This document shows positions 54,460 through 64,000 of a stretch of 64,000 nt of DNA, in pieces. Each line of letters begins with the position of its first letter. The stretch's first letter is position 1. The translations under genes were made by a program, and so were the position numbers. Under the pieces are notes generated by a model. That model was not told where the DNA came from, did not search any database, and saw nothing but the letters and a program-made list of their open reading frames with translations. The stretch spans positions 4,694,501 to 4,758,500 of the forward strand of contig NZ_CP078138.1 in the NCBI RefSeq assembly GCF_019212185.1. The letters run 5' to 3'. This DNA comes from Pseudomonas fluorescens. Its GTDB lineage: Bacteria; Pseudomonadota; Gammaproteobacteria; Pseudomonadales; Pseudomonadaceae.

Positions 54460-54849
54460 ATGGCTATCGGTGAATCCGGTTCGACCGAGACCACTCCTGG
54501 CGCTTCGCCGCGACGCCTGGGTGCCGCATTTCTGGGGCTGCTGCACAGCCATGTCGAACTGTTCGGCATCGAGTTGCAAGAGCAAAAAGCCCGCACGGTA
54601 AGCCTGTTGCTGTTCGCCGGCCTGGCGCTGGTGTTTGCCTTGCTGTTATTGGTGGGACTTTCGGCGCTGGTGATGATTTTGCTGTGGGACACCTATCGCC
54701 TCACGGCAATCATTGGCCTGTGCGTGTTCTACGCGCTAGCGGCGATGTTCTGTGGACTGCGCCTGAAAGCGGCGATTTTTGACGAGTCCTCGCCCTTCCA
54801 TGCCACCCTCGAAGAGCTGGCCAACGACAGGGAGCGCTTGTTGCCATGA
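54460..54849 (+). CDS. YqjE-like membrane protein (phage-holin-III/DUF1469 family)
   Basis: A 129-residue protein starting one base after the previous stop. Two membrane hairpins (LLLFAGLALVFALLLLVGLSALVMILL and AIIGLCVFYALAAMFCGLRL) are flanked by an amphipathic N-terminus (FLGLLHSHVELFGIELQEQKART) typical of YqjE. The holin label is a family name only; there are no phage genes here. It is coupled to the next gene by ATGA. Confidence 0.88.
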   Translation: MAIGESGSTETTPGASPRRLGAAFLGLLHSHVELFGIELQEQKARTVSLLLFAGLALVFALLLLVGLSALVMILLWDTYRLTAIIGLCVFYALAAMFCGLRLKAAIFDESSPFHATLEELANDRERLLP

Positions 54850-55184
54850 ACCTTCCCGAAATCCCCAGAAACAGTTCACGTCAGGAAATGCGCAAGGCCC
54901 TGATTCGCCTGCGCATGGAAATGCATCGCCAGGAACTGCGCCACGAATCCCGACAATTGCTCCAGCCCTTGCAGCGTGTTCGCGGCATGGGCCAAAGTTT
55001 TCAAGACGGCCTGGGCATCAAGCATGCGCCACTTTGGGGCGTGGCAGCCGTTACCTTGCTCGGATTTCTTACCGGTAAGGGTGCCAAGGGTGGCGGAATT
55101 CGCAGTGCCAGCCGAATGGTCAGACTCGGCACCACTCTGCTGCCGCTGATCAAGCTGATCATCGGTAGCGCTCGAAAAAACTGA
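54846..55184 (+). CDS. YqjK-like/unknown basic membrane-associated protein
   Basis: A 112-residue protein, highly basic in the first half (MRKALIRLRMEMHRQELRHESRQLLQPLQRVR), then a glycine-rich weak membrane segment (PLWGVAAVTLLGFLTGKGAKGG). It takes the place of yqjK in the elaB-yqjE-yqjK order. A role in the same membrane or ribosome-binding unit is inferred. Confidence 0.75.
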   Translation: MNLPEIPRNSSRQEMRKALIRLRMEMHRQELRHESRQLLQPLQRVRGMGQSFQDGLGIKHAPLWGVAAVTLLGFLTGKGAKGGGIRSASRMVRLGTTLLPLIKLIIGSARKN

Positions 55185-55288
55185 TAGATAGCGCACCGGG
55201 TTTCATTAGCCAGAGGCTCGGTTGCGCTTGCAGCTTGTGAAATGACGCGGGAAGCTAGCGCATCAGTCATCAGACGGAGCAATCAGCC

Positions 55289-56620
55289 TTGGATTGGCAA
55301 ACCCTGCTTAATCGTGAACGCCTGGGAAAACCTGTACACAGTCCGCAGGAGCTCGGCCGCAGCCCGTTTCACAAAGACCACGACCGGGTCATCTTTTCCG
55401 GCGCCTTTCGCCGCCTGGGCCGCAAGACCCAGGTTCACCCCGTCTCAAGCAATGACCACATCCATACCCGCCTGACCCACTCGCTGGAGGTCAGTTGCGT
55501 AGGGCGCTCGCTGGGTATGCGGGTCGGTGAAACCATTCGTAGTGCCCTGCCTGACTGGTGCGAACCCAGTGACCTGGGCATGGTGGTGCAGTCCGCCTGC
55601 CTGGCCCATGACATTGGCAACCCACCTTTTGGTCATTCCGGCGAGGACGCCATTCGCTATTGGTTTCAGCAAGCGGCGGGCAAGGGCTGGCTGGATGCGA
55701 TGAGCGAAGTCGAGCGCAACGACTTCCTCAACTTCGAGGGCAATGCCCAAGGTTTCCGGGTGCTGACCCAGCTGGAATATCACCAGTTCGACGGCGGCAC
55801 CCGCCTGACTTATGCAACGCTCGGCACCTACCTCAAGTATCCCTGGACGGCGCGCCACGCCGACTCGCTGGGCTACAAGAAACACAAGTTCGGCTGCTAT
55901 CAGAGCGAACTGCCCCTGCTGGAGCAAATCGCTCAGAAACTCGGCCTGCCTCAACTCGAAGAGCAACGCTGGGCACGTCATCCACTGGTCTACCTGATGG
56001 AAGCGGCGGATGACATCTGCTATGCCCTCATCGATCTGGAAGATGGCCTGGAGATGGAGCTTCTGCAGTACGCAGAGGTTGAATCGCTATTGCTCGGCCT
56101 GGTCGGAGATGATTTGCCTGAAACTTACCGGCAACTGGGTGCCAATGATTCTCGTCGCCGCAAACTGGCGATTCTGCGTGGCAAGGCCATCGAACACCTG
56201 ACCAATGCAGCAGCACGAGCATTTGTCGAACAGCAGGACGCGCTCCTGGCAGGCACACTGCAAGGCGACCTGGTCGAGCACATGCACGGACCTGCCAAAC
56301 GTTGCGTACTCAATGCCAAGGACATGGCCCGCAAGAAAATCTTTCAGGACAAGCGCAAGACCCTGCATGAAATCGGTGCCTACACGACCTTGGAAATTTT
56401 GTTGAATGGTTTCTGCGGGGCAGCCCTGGAGCAGCACGGTGGCCGTGCGGCTTCGTTCAAGAACCGACGGATACTCGATCTGCTGGGTAACAATGCGCCC
56501 GACCCTCAAGGCTCCCTACATGCTTCATTCTTACGCATGATCGATTTCATCGCCGGAATGACCGACAGCTATGCAAGCGACATGGCACTGGAAATGACAG
56601 GGCGCTCAAGCCACTCATAA
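55289..56620 (+). CDS. dgt: Deoxyguanosinetriphosphate triphosphohydrolase (dGTPase-like)
   Basis: A 443-residue HD-domain enzyme. Metal ligands are [13 protein letters not shown] (His) and [19 protein letters not shown] (His-Asp, with the family loop), plus an Asp in [17 protein letters not shown]. It removes triphosphate from dGTP or other dNTPs, controlling nucleotide pools. Starts at TTG 55289 with GGAG nine bases upstream; no ATG fits. In P. aeruginosa the same neighbours (DUF883/DUF1469 genes, rocS2/rocA2) surround dgt (PA3043). Confidence 0.92.
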   Translation: MDWQTLLNRERLGKPVHSPQELGRSPFHKDHDRVIFSGAFRRLGRKTQVHPVSSNDHIHTRLTHSLEVSCVGRSLGMRVGETIRSALPDWCEPSDLGMVVQSACLAHDIGNPPFGHSGEDAIRYWFQQAAGKGWLDAMSEVERNDFLNFEGNAQGFRVLTQLEYHQFDGGTRLTYATLGTYLKYPWTARHADSLGYKKHKFGCYQSELPLLEQIAQKLGLPQLEEQRWARHPLVYLMEAADDICYALIDLEDGLEMELLQYAEVESLLLGLVGDDLPETYRQLGANDSRRRKLAILRGKAIEHLTNAAARAFVEQQDALLAGTLQGDLVEHMHGPAKRCVLNAKDMARKKIFQDKRKTLHEIGAYTTLEILLNGFCGAALEQHGGRAASFKNRRILDLLGNNAPDPQGSLHASFLRMIDFIAGMTDSYASDMALEMTGRSSHS

Positions 56621-56628
56621 AAGGTATC

Positions 56629-56664
56629 GAACAGTGACTGCACAACACGAGCCAGTCACTGTTC
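56629..56664 (+). terminator. Hairpin terminator after dgt
   Basis: A perfect 12-bp stem GAACAGTGACTG/CAGTCACTGTTC with a 12-base loop, followed by AGTTTCTC. Confidence 0.75.
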
Positions 56665-56837
56665 AGTTTCTCGCTCGACGTGTTTCCGACATTTTTCGAA
56701 ACTTCTGACCACGATAAACATCATGTTTAATTCACTCCCTGCAATCATTACGACAGCCAAGACCACAAGAAACCACTTTCAACAATAAAAAGTGCAACAC
56801 CGGAAATCTACACTGAGTTCTTTTAACGGAGAGCCCC

Positions 56838-57245
56838 ATGTTCAAACACAACTGTAGAGTCCTGCTGGTGGAAGACCACCCCTTTCAACTCAAGGCAGCC
56901 CTATCCCTATTGGAAACTTATGGGTTCACTCACATCACGACGGCCGACAGCGCTGCCAACGCCTTGCAGCAGATGCAATTTGCCATTCATCCCTTTGAAT
57001 TATTATTGTGCGACCAGCACCTTCCTGACTGCCCGGGCCTTGAGTTGATTCGAATTGCTCACCAGCGTGGTTTAGTTGAGCACGCCATACTCCTGAGCTG
57101 CCTGGAAATAGCCGAACTCGAGGCATTAAAGAAATCTGCACATGCCCAACGCCTGCCTCTACTGGGCTGCATGAGAAAGCCACTGAAACATTCTGAACTT
57201 ATACTTCTATTGACTCCTCTGAATAACATCATTCAAACAGGCTAA
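56838..57245 (+). CDS. Receiver-only response regulator (RocR-receiver-like, no output domain)
   Basis: A 135-residue stand-alone receiver: acidic pocket VEDH, phosphoacceptor Asp59 (LLLCDQHLPDCPG), Ser in ILLSCLE and Lys in MRKPL. The end (LPLLGCMRKPLKHSELILLLT) resembles the receiver of RocR, whose EAL domain is missing here. It is behind a good GGAG site and ends in a normal TAA, so it is complete. It lies 276 bases ahead of rocA2, so it could be a third part of that system, drawing phosphate from RocS2 or binding its Hpt. This is inference. Confidence 0.8.
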   Translation: MFKHNCRVLLVEDHPFQLKAALSLLETYGFTHITTADSAANALQQMQFAIHPFELLLCDQHLPDCPGLELIRIAHQRGLVEHAILLSCLEIAELEALKKSAHAQRLPLLGCMRKPLKHSELILLLTPLNNIIQTG

Positions 57246-57520
57246 ACACAATCACACGCCATGCAAAAAGAAATACCTGATGAAGCACTTTGACCCCGGT
57301 GCAGGTCACACTTCAATGAAGGTGGCTTGCATTGACTAACACCATTAATCAACCGCTCACTTCCCCCCACCTACTCAACTACCCTGCTGCTTCGTAATCC
57401 CCTACCTTTTCTATTGTAGGACAAGTCCTAGATTGCATCCGTGAGGGCTTCGGTTAATACGTCAGTTCGGCTATCTGAGCTAAGGTGCTCGCTTTATTCG
57501 CGCACGTATGGGAATTGATT

Positions 57521-58147
57521 ATGAACTCCGTTTTTATTGTCGACGATCACCCCGTCATTCGCCTTGCAGTTCGTATGTTGCTGGAGCATGAGGGTTACAA
57601 AGTCGTCGGTGAATCCGACAATGGTGTCGACGCCATGCAAATGATTCGCGAATGTATGCCGGACCTTATCATTCTTGATATCAGCATTCCCAAATTGGAT
57701 GGTCTGGAAATTCTTTCTCGCTTCAACACCATGAACACGCCGCTAAAAATCCTGGTACTAACCGCTCAGTGCCCGAAACTGTTTGCCATTCGTTGCATGC
57801 AGTCCGGTGCTTGCGGCTACGTCTGCAAGCAGGAAGATCTCAGTGAACTGGTCAGTGCAATCAACGCCGTTTTCTCTGGCTATCACTACTTTCCCAGTCA
57901 TGCACTGAACCCGACTCGCGGAAACGAAGAACAGTCGGTCGAGCTTGACCTGTTCAAGTCCGTCAATGATCGCGAACTGATGGTTCTGCAACTGTTTGCC
58001 CAAGGTCGCAGCAACAAGGAAATCGCCAAGGGCATGTTCCTCAGCAATAAAACTGTAAGCACCTACAAAAAAAGACTGATGCAGAAACTCAAGGCCAGAT
58101 CCCTGGTCGAGCTGATCGAAATGGCAAAACGCAACGCTCTAGTGTGA
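57521..58147 (+). CDS. rocA2: RocA2-like response regulator (BvgA/EvgA type, NarL/FixJ family)
   Basis: A 208-residue regulator. Receiver with DDH, phosphoacceptor Asp53 (IILDISIPKLDG), Lys-like KQED after CGYVC; LuxR helix-turn-helix at the end (VNDRELMVLQLFAQGRSNKEIAKGMFLSNKTVSTYKKRLMQKL). Order dgt-rocA2-rocS2 follows P. aeruginosa PA3043-PA3045. In that species the Roc systems steer fimbriae and efflux genes. ATG 57521 is the start; the frame extends to 57485 but without ribosome site. It overlaps rocS2. Confidence 0.85.
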   Translation: MNSVFIVDDHPVIRLAVRMLLEHEGYKVVGESDNGVDAMQMIRECMPDLIILDISIPKLDGLEILSRFNTMNTPLKILVLTAQCPKLFAIRCMQSGACGYVCKQEDLSELVSAINAVFSGYHYFPSHALNPTRGNEEQSVELDLFKSVNDRELMVLQLFAQGRSNKEIAKGMFLSNKTVSTYKKRLMQKLKARSLVELIEMAKRNALV

Positions 58148-61100
58148 GAAACAGGATGCCTAGGTCGTTAAAGGACTATTTGCTTTATTTGGGCACCGGC
58201 CTGTTCCTGAGTGTCTCAGTGTCCGCCGCAGAGCCCGGCGCAGGTCATTACACACTGCTCAGCCGCTCGACCGCCAATCAAATGGATGTCCAACTGAATA
58301 AAGCCCAATGGCAGTGGATAAAAAACAAGCGCAATCTGATTTTGGGCACATCCTCGCCTGACTACCCGCCCTTCGATCTGACAACCAGCGGGCGCGACTA
58401 CGAAGGTTTCACCGCCGATTACGCCGGCATCCTCAGCACTACACTGGGCCTGCCCATCAGCATTCGTCGTTACCCCGACCGCGACACCGCGATCCGCGCA
58501 CTCGAGTCAGGCGAAGTGGATATGCTCGGTACCGCAAATGGGTATGAGGCCCAGCGCTCGGACATTGAGCTGTCCACGCCTTACGCCATTGATCAACCTG
58601 TGCTGGTCACTCGGGAAACCGAAAGTCGCCCCTTGACCGAGGGTCTTGCCGGCATGCGCTTGAGCATGGTCTATCACTACCTGCCGATGGAGGTAGTGCG
58701 CGCCTTGTACCCCAAGGCCACCATTACTCCGTACCCGTCTTTCCAAAACGCCATAAATGCCGTCGCTTTCGACGAGGCCGACGTTTTCCTGGGCGATACC
58801 GTTTCAACACATTACATGATCAACAAGGGCTACCTGAAAAACGTGCGAATGGCTAACTTCGGTAAACACGAAGCCTTTGGCTTCAGCTTTGCGGTTAGCA
58901 ACGACAATCAGGACCTATTGCCCATCATCAATGCGGTGCTCAAGGGAATACCGACCCGTGAACGAGAGAGTATCGCCAAGCGTTGGAGCGCAGGCAGCGA
59001 CATCCTGCTCACCGACCGCAAGCTCCAGTTGACCGACCGCGAGGAGCAATGGCTGACGCAGCATCCAGTCGTCAGGGTAGCGGTCAGCGATGGCTCCGCG
59101 CCGCTGACCTTCTTCGACGCTGAGCAAAACATACGAGGAATTACCGCCGATCTCCTTGAATTGATCAGGCTGAGGACCGGATTGCGATTCGAAATTCATC
59201 GCAGCCAAAGCGAACGCAATATGGTCAACCTGATCGAAGAAGGTCAGGTCGACCTGATCGCGGCCCTGGTGCCCAATGCGGAATACGAGCAGCGCCTCAG
59301 TTTTTCACGCCCCTACCTTGAGAACTCCTACGTCCTGATAACCCGCAAAAGTGCGGCTGGTGCGCTCAATCTTGATCAACTGGCCGGCAAGTCCCTCGCC
59401 CTCACCCGAGGCAATCCACTGCACGACTTCCTGAGACTCGAGCACCCGAACATTCATCTGGTGGAAACGCCGGACACCTTCAGCGCCGTGGAGTTACTGG
59501 TCAAGGGTCAGGTCGAAGCCGCCGTCGATTCGTTGGTAATCGCCAACCACTTCATTTCGTCGCAGGTCTTCGAGGATAAGCTGCAGATCAGCGCAACTGT
59601 CGGTACCCAGCAAGCAGCCGTGTCACTTGCCACAGCGCGCAACGCCACCGAACTGAGCGCGATCCTCGACAAGGCTCTCCTGAGCATCAGCCCCGAAGAG
59701 CTGGGCATCATCAACAGCCGCTGGCGCGGTTACACCGGCACCTCCAGCAGTATATGGCGCAACTATCAGCGCCTGTTGCTCCAACTGGCGCTTGTCAGTG
59801 GCCTTTCCCTGCTGTTGCTCCTGGCCTGGAACACTCACATGCGACGCCAGATCAAACAGCGGCGCAAGGCGGAGCGCGCGCTCAATGATCAATTGGAGTT
59901 CATGCGCACTCTGGTTAATGGCACACCCCATCCCATCTATGTCCGTGACCGCCAGGGGCTGCTGCAAAGTTGCAACGACAGCTATCTGGAAACCTTTGGC
60001 GCCAAACGCGAAGACGTTATTGGCAAGACCATTATGCAAGGCGCCATAAGCAACGCGTTCGAAGCACGCGAATACCAGGCTGACTACCAGCGAGTGGTGG
60101 ACGAAGGCGCCCCCTTGATTGTTGATCGGACCCTCAACATCGGCTGCAAAAAACTCACGATCTATCACTGGGTACTGCCCTACCGGGATTCTACGGGCGA
60201 AGTTCAGGGCATCATCGGTGGCTGGGTCGACATCAGCGAGCGACGTCGGCTGTTTGATGAGCTCAGAGCCGCCAAAGAACGGGCAGACGCCGCGAACCGT
60301 GCCAAGAGTACGTTCCTGGCCACGATGAGCCATGAAATCCGTACGCCGATGAATGCGGTGATTGGCATGCTGGAACTGACACTCAAGCGCGATGGCAATG
60401 ATGCCCTGGACCGGTCTGCCATAAAGGTCGCCTATGACTCGGCCAAGGACCTGCTGGAGCTCATTGGTGACATTCTCGACATTGCCCGAATCGAATCTGG
60501 TCGCTTGAGCCTGGTGCCGGAACGGGTGAATCTCGGCGAAACCCTGGAAGGAGTGGTCAAAGTCTTCGAGGGACTTGCCCGGCAAAAAAATCTCGACCTG
60601 GTCCTGGACTTCCCCAGTCGCGATCAACAGCCTGATGTCATGACAGACCCTTTGCGCCTCAAACAGATAGTGTCAAACCTGATCAGCAACGCTATCAAGT
60701 TCACCGAGCAGGGCAAGGTCGAAATCATTGTGCGACTGAAGGCCGTAGAAGACTCGGACCAGTTGTCCATGGAGCTCCAGGTCAGTGACTCGGGCGCGGG
60801 CATCAGTGAAGACGATCAACGAAGACTGTTCCAGCCTTTTGTGCAAACCGACAATAACGGCCAGCAGGCCAGGAGCGGCGCAGGATTGGGTCTGGTGATC
60901 TGCCGCAGCCTCTGCGAGATGATGGGGGGCAATCTGCACCTGAGCAGCCAATCAGGCGTTGGCACCCAGGTTCGGGTCTGCCTGCACGTGAGCGCATTGC
61001 CTGACGCGCCCAGCGCGATCATTACGCAAGCCGCCTTGTTCACCCCTGCCCAGACGTCCTTGAATATTTTGGTCGTCGATGACCATCCGGCGAACCGGTT

Positions 61101-61788
61101 ACTGGTGAGCCAGCAATTGGCCTTTCTCGGCCATCACTGCATCACCGCCAACGATGGGGAGGCGGGTTTTCGGGCATGGCGGGCGCAGCCTTTCGACCTG
61201 GTGATCGCAGACTGCAATATGCCTGTGATGAATGGCTATGAGCTGTGTCGGGCCATTCGCGAGGTCGAACAAGAAGAGCGACACGCCCCCTGTACGGTAT
61301 TGGGGTTCACCGCCAACGCCCAACCCGAGGAAAAACAACGATGCCTGCAAGCCGGGATGAACGACTGCCTGTTCAAACCCGTCAGCCTGACGACGCTGAA
61401 CCAATGCCTGGCAGCCCGCTGGGCGAACCCCGAAAACCAGCCTTTCAGCGCCGAGAGCCTGCAGACTCTGACTGGAGGGGACGAAGATCTCGCTCAACGA
61501 CTGCGCAACGAACTGCTCAAGAGCAATCGCCTTGATCGCCAGGCACTGCTTGATTTACCGGCAGACAGTCCAAGCCAGGCGTTCGTCGATATCGCGCACA
61601 AAATCAAGGGCGCAGCACGCATCGTCCAGGCCAACAGGCTCATGGACAGCTGTGAAGCACTGGAGCAAATGTGCCACACGGACTTCAGCCTTGAAAACCT
61701 GAGCGCCTGTATCGCGGAAGTCGATAAAGCCATGCTCGAACTGGAACGAGCACTGCTTCGCCATTCTGCGGCGCACTACACTCCCTGA
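58144..61788 (+). CDS. rocS2: RocS2-like hybrid sensor kinase (BvgS/EvgS type)
   Basis: A 1,214-residue unorthodox kinase. After a signal helix come two periplasmic SBP_bac_3 Venus-flytrap domains (about residues 40-285 and 300-530), one membrane helix (542-565), a PAS domain (590-700), HisKA with H731 (TMSHEIRTPMNAVIG), HATPase (NAIKFTEQG, DSGAGISEDD, GAGLGLVIC), a receiver with Asp about 1022 (VIADCNMPVMNG) and an Hpt with His about 1151 (AHKIKGAAR). All four phosphorelay residues are present. Start is GTG 58144 overlapping rocA2 (GTGA); ATG 58156 is possible. Ligand unknown, perhaps a small amino-acid-like molecule. Confidence 0.88.
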   Translation: MRNRMPRSLKDYLLYLGTGLFLSVSVSAAEPGAGHYTLLSRSTANQMDVQLNKAQWQWIKNKRNLILGTSSPDYPPFDLTTSGRDYEGFTADYAGILSTTLGLPISIRRYPDRDTAIRALESGEVDMLGTANGYEAQRSDIELSTPYAIDQPVLVTRETESRPLTEGLAGMRLSMVYHYLPMEVVRALYPKATITPYPSFQNAINAVAFDEADVFLGDTVSTHYMINKGYLKNVRMANFGKHEAFGFSFAVSNDNQDLLPIINAVLKGIPTRERESIAKRWSAGSDILLTDRKLQLTDREEQWLTQHPVVRVAVSDGSAPLTFFDAEQNIRGITADLLELIRLRTGLRFEIHRSQSERNMVNLIEEGQVDLIAALVPNAEYEQRLSFSRPYLENSYVLITRKSAAGALNLDQLAGKSLALTRGNPLHDFLRLEHPNIHLVETPDTFSAVELLVKGQVEAAVDSLVIANHFISSQVFEDKLQISATVGTQQAAVSLATARNATELSAILDKALLSISPEELGIINSRWRGYTGTSSSIWRNYQRLLLQLALVSGLSLLLLLAWNTHMRRQIKQRRKAERALNDQLEFMRTLVNGTPHPIYVRDRQGLLQSCNDSYLETFGAKREDVIGKTIMQGAISNAFEAREYQADYQRVVDEGAPLIVDRTLNIGCKKLTIYHWVLPYRDSTGEVQGIIGGWVDISERRRLFDELRAAKERADAANRAKSTFLATMSHEIRTPMNAVIGMLELTLKRDGNDALDRSAIKVAYDSAKDLLELIGDILDIARIESGRLSLVPERVNLGETLEGVVKVFEGLARQKNLDLVLDFPSRDQQPDVMTDPLRLKQIVSNLISNAIKFTEQGKVEIIVRLKAVEDSDQLSMELQVSDSGAGISEDDQRRLFQPFVQTDNNGQQARSGAGLGLVICRSLCEMMGGNLHLSSQSGVGTQVRVCLHVSALPDAPSAIITQAALFTPAQTSLNILVVDDHPANRLLVSQQLAFLGHHCITANDGEAGFRAWRAQPFDLVIADCNMPVMNGYELCRAIREVEQEERHAPCTVLGFTANAQPEEKQRCLQAGMNDCLFKPVSLTTLNQCLAARWANPENQPFSAESLQTLTGGDEDLAQRLRNELLKSNRLDRQALLDLPADSPSQAFVDIAHKIKGAARIVQANRLMDSCEALEQMCHTDFSLENLSACIAEVDKAMLELERALLRHSAAHYTP

Positions 61789-61798
61789 CGCTCTGCCA

Positions 61799-61835
61799 AC
61801 CAGCCTGCGTACGTTTGCCAGGCTGGTCGTTATTT
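61799..61835 (+). terminator. Hairpin terminator after rocS2
   Basis: A 9-bp perfect stem ACCAGCCTG/CAGGCTGGT, 11-base loop, followed by CGTTATTT. Confidence 0.7.
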
Positions 61836-61921
61836 GACGCGAGGATTCACGGCAAATAGCCACCGGCTTAACTATGCTTGCTCGCTTGGCAGTGCGTATT
61901 GACTTCGGAGAGCCCCCTGCA

Positions 61922-64000
61922 ATGCCCAACTCACTGCTCCAGGAAACACGCCGCTTTCCGCTGCATGTTCATATCAGCGTGATGTTCACGCTCCTGCTGC
62001 TGTTCACGGGCATTGTCCTGGGCATTTTTAATTACCGGCAAACCACACAAATCATTCTATCCAGCAGCGAGGAGCTTTTTGCGCGCATAGAGCAGGACGT
62101 GCGCGACGATCTGCAGGCTACCTATCAACCCATTCGTCATCTGCTCAATCTGCTGGTGCACAATCCGGCGGTTCAAGGTCCGGATCTCCAACATCGACTG
62201 GAATTGCTCACGTCTTTCAGCCAGGCACTTATCGACAACCACGAACTCGCCTCTCTCTACGTCGGCTACGCCGATGGTGATTTCTTCATGGTCCGCCCAC
62301 TGCGCAGCGACTCGCTGAAAAGCGCATTGGGAGCGCCTGACGGAGCGGCCTACCAGGTCTGGAGTATTGACCGCGACAGTCTGACCGGGATCAGCCACTC
62401 CCGATCACTGTTCTACGATCCGACTCTGAAGTTGCTGGCAAGCGTGGAAAATCCGCAGGAAACCTACGACCCACGCACTCGTAGCTGGTTCAAGAGTGCC
62501 GGTGCCCGTGATGAGCAAATCACCACCGAACCCTATATTTTCTTCTCGACCCACAACATCGGCACGACTCTCGCTCGTCGAATCGGCGCCAATGCCGTAT
62601 TGGGCGCGGACCTGACCCTGGCCCAGTTGTCGGCGACCCTGGCCAGGCACAAAGTCACACCCAGCACCGAAGTCGCATTGTTCGACGGCGACACCAATGC
62701 CATCGCCTATCCCGATAGCAACAAACTGATCATCGAAGGCCAGAGTAACCATCTGGCCAAGGCCAGTGACTTGAGCCCGGCATTGGGCGCGTTATTGAAC
62801 AACAACGCGCAAGGCAATCGCCTGGACATCAATCAACGCCCGTGGATTTTTGCCCGCAGCAGTATGCAAGAGGGAGGTCCGCGTGGATTACAGTTGGCGG
62901 TGATGGTGCCCGAGGATGAGCTACTGGCCGACGCCTTCCGGGTGCGCTGGCAGGGTGCGCTGATTACGTTGGCGACATTGCTGCTGTGTGTACCGCTGGG
63001 CTGGCTGACCTCGCGAATTCTGGTCAAACCCTTGCGCGCACTGGTCAGGGAAGCAGATGCCATTCGCAGTTTCGACTTCAATTATCCGATGGCTCGCCGC
63101 TCCCCCGTATTGGAGGTCGACCAACTGAGCGTCTCGATGGCCCGCATGAAGGACACGCTGGCAAGCTTCTTCGAAATAACCGACAGCTTGTCCGCCGAGA
63201 CCCGCTTCGAGCCGCTGCTGCAACGCGTACTCTTCGAAACCGTCAAGATTGCACAGGCACAGGCCGGATTGATCTATCTGCGTGAAAGCGACGGCACCCA
63301 CCTGATACCCCACGGCCTGGTGATCGATGGCGAATCACAGACACTCCAGGCGTTGAACATTCGTAGCCACGAACCGGAGAGCGCCGACGCGCCTACTTGG
63401 CTGCAAAAGCTAATGGACGAGGACTCCGTGGTCAAAACGCTGGGCTTCGAACAGGCCGGTGATTTGCAAAGCGTATTGCTGTCGATGCAAACCCCCAGCG
63501 TGCATCTGATCGGTATTCGATTGCACAACCAGCATAACGAAACCGTCGGCGCACTGGTTTTGCTGCTGCCCGACAGCGGCGCTCAAGCCGATCTGGAGAA
63601 ACTGCGGCCGGACCGCATCGCATTCATCCGCGCAGTATCCGGAGCGGCCGCCGTAAGTATTGAAAGCCAGCGCCTGCAGGCTCGTCAAAAACTCTTGCTG
63701 GATTCTTTCATCAAGTTGATGGCCGGTGCGATAGACGCCAAGAGCCCCTACACCGGCGGCCACTGCCAACGGGTCCCGGCGCTGACGCTGATGCTCGCCC
63801 ACGCTGCCGCCGCCAGCCAGGCACCGGAATTCATCGGCTACGATCCGACGGAGGACCAGTGGGAGGAGTTGCACATCGCCGCCTGGCTGCATGACTGCGG
63901 AAAAGTCACAACGCCCGAATATGTGGTCGACAAGGCAACCAAGCTTGAAACGCTCAATGACCGAATACATGAAATCCGCACGCGCTTCGAGGTGGTCAAG
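61922..64000 (+). CDS. HD-GYP-type phosphodiesterase with periplasmic sensor, truncated by window edge
   Basis: The frame is open from ATG 61922 to the window end (693 residues so far). Layout: N-terminal membrane helix (VMFTLLLLFTGIVLGIF), a long periplasmic Cache-like domain (to about residue 345), second helix (GALITLATLLLCVPLGW), HAMP, a GAF-like domain (about 420-580), then the HD domain: DAKSPYTGGHCQRV and AAWLHDCGKVTTPEYVVDKATKLE. The GYP motif would lie past the edge. Such proteins break down cyclic-di-GMP. ATG has GGAGAG upstream. It stands alone after the rocS2 terminator. Confidence 0.85.
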   Translation, partial: MPNSLLQETRRFPLHVHISVMFTLLLLFTGIVLGIFNYRQTTQIILSSSEELFARIEQDVRDDLQATYQPIRHLLNLLVHNPAVQGPDLQHRLELLTSFSQALIDNHELASLYVGYADGDFFMVRPLRSDSLKSALGAPDGAAYQVWSIDRDSLTGISHSRSLFYDPTLKLLASVENPQETYDPRTRSWFKSAGARDEQITTEPYIFFSTHNIGTTLARRIGANAVLGADLTLAQLSATLARHKVTPSTEVALFDGDTNAIAYPDSNKLIIEGQSNHLAKASDLSPALGALLNNNAQGNRLDINQRPWIFARSSMQEGGPRGLQLAVMVPEDELLADAFRVRWQGALITLATLLLCVPLGWLTSRILVKPLRALVREADAIRSFDFNYPMARRSPVLEVDQLSVSMARMKDTLASFFEITDSLSAETRFEPLLQRVLFETVKIAQAQAGLIYLRESDGTHLIPHGLVIDGESQTLQALNIRSHEPESADAPTWLQKLMDEDSVVKTLGFEQAGDLQSVLLSMQTPSVHLIGIRLHNQHNETVGALVLLLPDSGAQADLEKLRPDRIAFIRAVSGAAAVSIESQRLQARQKLLLDSFIKLMAGAIDAKSPYTGGHCQRVPALTLMLAHAAAASQAPEFIGYDPTEDQWEELHIAAWLHDCGKVTTPEYVVDKATKLETLNDRIHEIRTRFEVVK

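Noticed and set aside
54460..54849. A prophage remnant suggested by the holin-family name
   Set aside because: The protein is a YqjE relative in the elaB-yqjE-yqjK order; no integrase, capsid, lysis or attachment site is seen.

Overview
The window is a piece of a Pseudomonas chromosome, most likely from the P. fluorescens group. It is GC-rich. The rRNA genes, the pyoverdine-iron genes (fpvGHJKCDEF and pvdS), the acyclic-terpene (atu) operon and the dgt/rocA2/rocS2 neighbourhood are all typical of the genus. I see no phage, transposon, integron or CRISPR array; it reads as core and semi-core chromosome.

Layout. 1-1820: end of a pqiB/pqiC lipid-transport operon and a convergent lipoprotein gene. 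1943-7653: a complete rRNA operon on the minus strand (16S, tRNA-Ile, tRNA-Ala, 23S, 5S) with terminator, two boxA elements and three tandem promoters of the same build. 7.8-17.1 kb: mixed single genes: a RhtA-type exporter, a TetR/SDR/HCCA-isomerase group, an Xaa-Pro aminopeptidase, a cysteine desulfurase, a LysE exporter, and a soxR/ABM-monooxygenase divergon with a recognisable SoxR box. 17.3-23.6 kb: fpvGHJKCDEF, eight tightly coupled genes that in P. aeruginosa reduce ferripyoverdine and recycle it. 24.5-30.0 kb: the copper-responsive dsbS/dsbR two-component pair facing dsbD, a TlpA-like gene and dsbG. 30.3 kb: pvdS, the pyoverdine sigma factor, under a Fur-box-like promoter.

31.7-40.8 kb: atuR and atuABCDEF for citronellol/geraniol breakdown, with a pair of AtuR operators between regulator and operon; atuG and atuH are not next to it. 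40.8-47.9 kb: an exonuclease, ppnP, a MOSC protein, cheV with a strong FliA-type promoter, a degenerate Hpt-like protein, a NarL-type two-component pair and a YegS-like lipid kinase. 48.0-52.5 kb: moeA/moaB divergent from mobA, a YgdR lipoprotein, an RluA-family pseudouridine synthase and a small gene with a perfect LexA box. 52.6-64.0 kb: an ammonium transporter, an ElaB/YqjE/YqjK-like trio, dgt, a receiver-only protein, rocA2/rocS2, and an HD-GYP gene cut by the window edge.

Functionally the window joins iron acquisition (pvdS, fpv), envelope thiol chemistry under copper control (dsb), terpene catabolism (atu) and several signalling systems. Parts that seem least described are the SOS-box gene, the degenerate Hpt-like protein, the receiver-only protein beside rocA2S2 and the SDR without its catalytic Ser/Tyr. 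Coordinates of starts are reasoned from Shine-Dalgarno spacing and overlaps; family names come from recognition of the protein sequences, not from a search.
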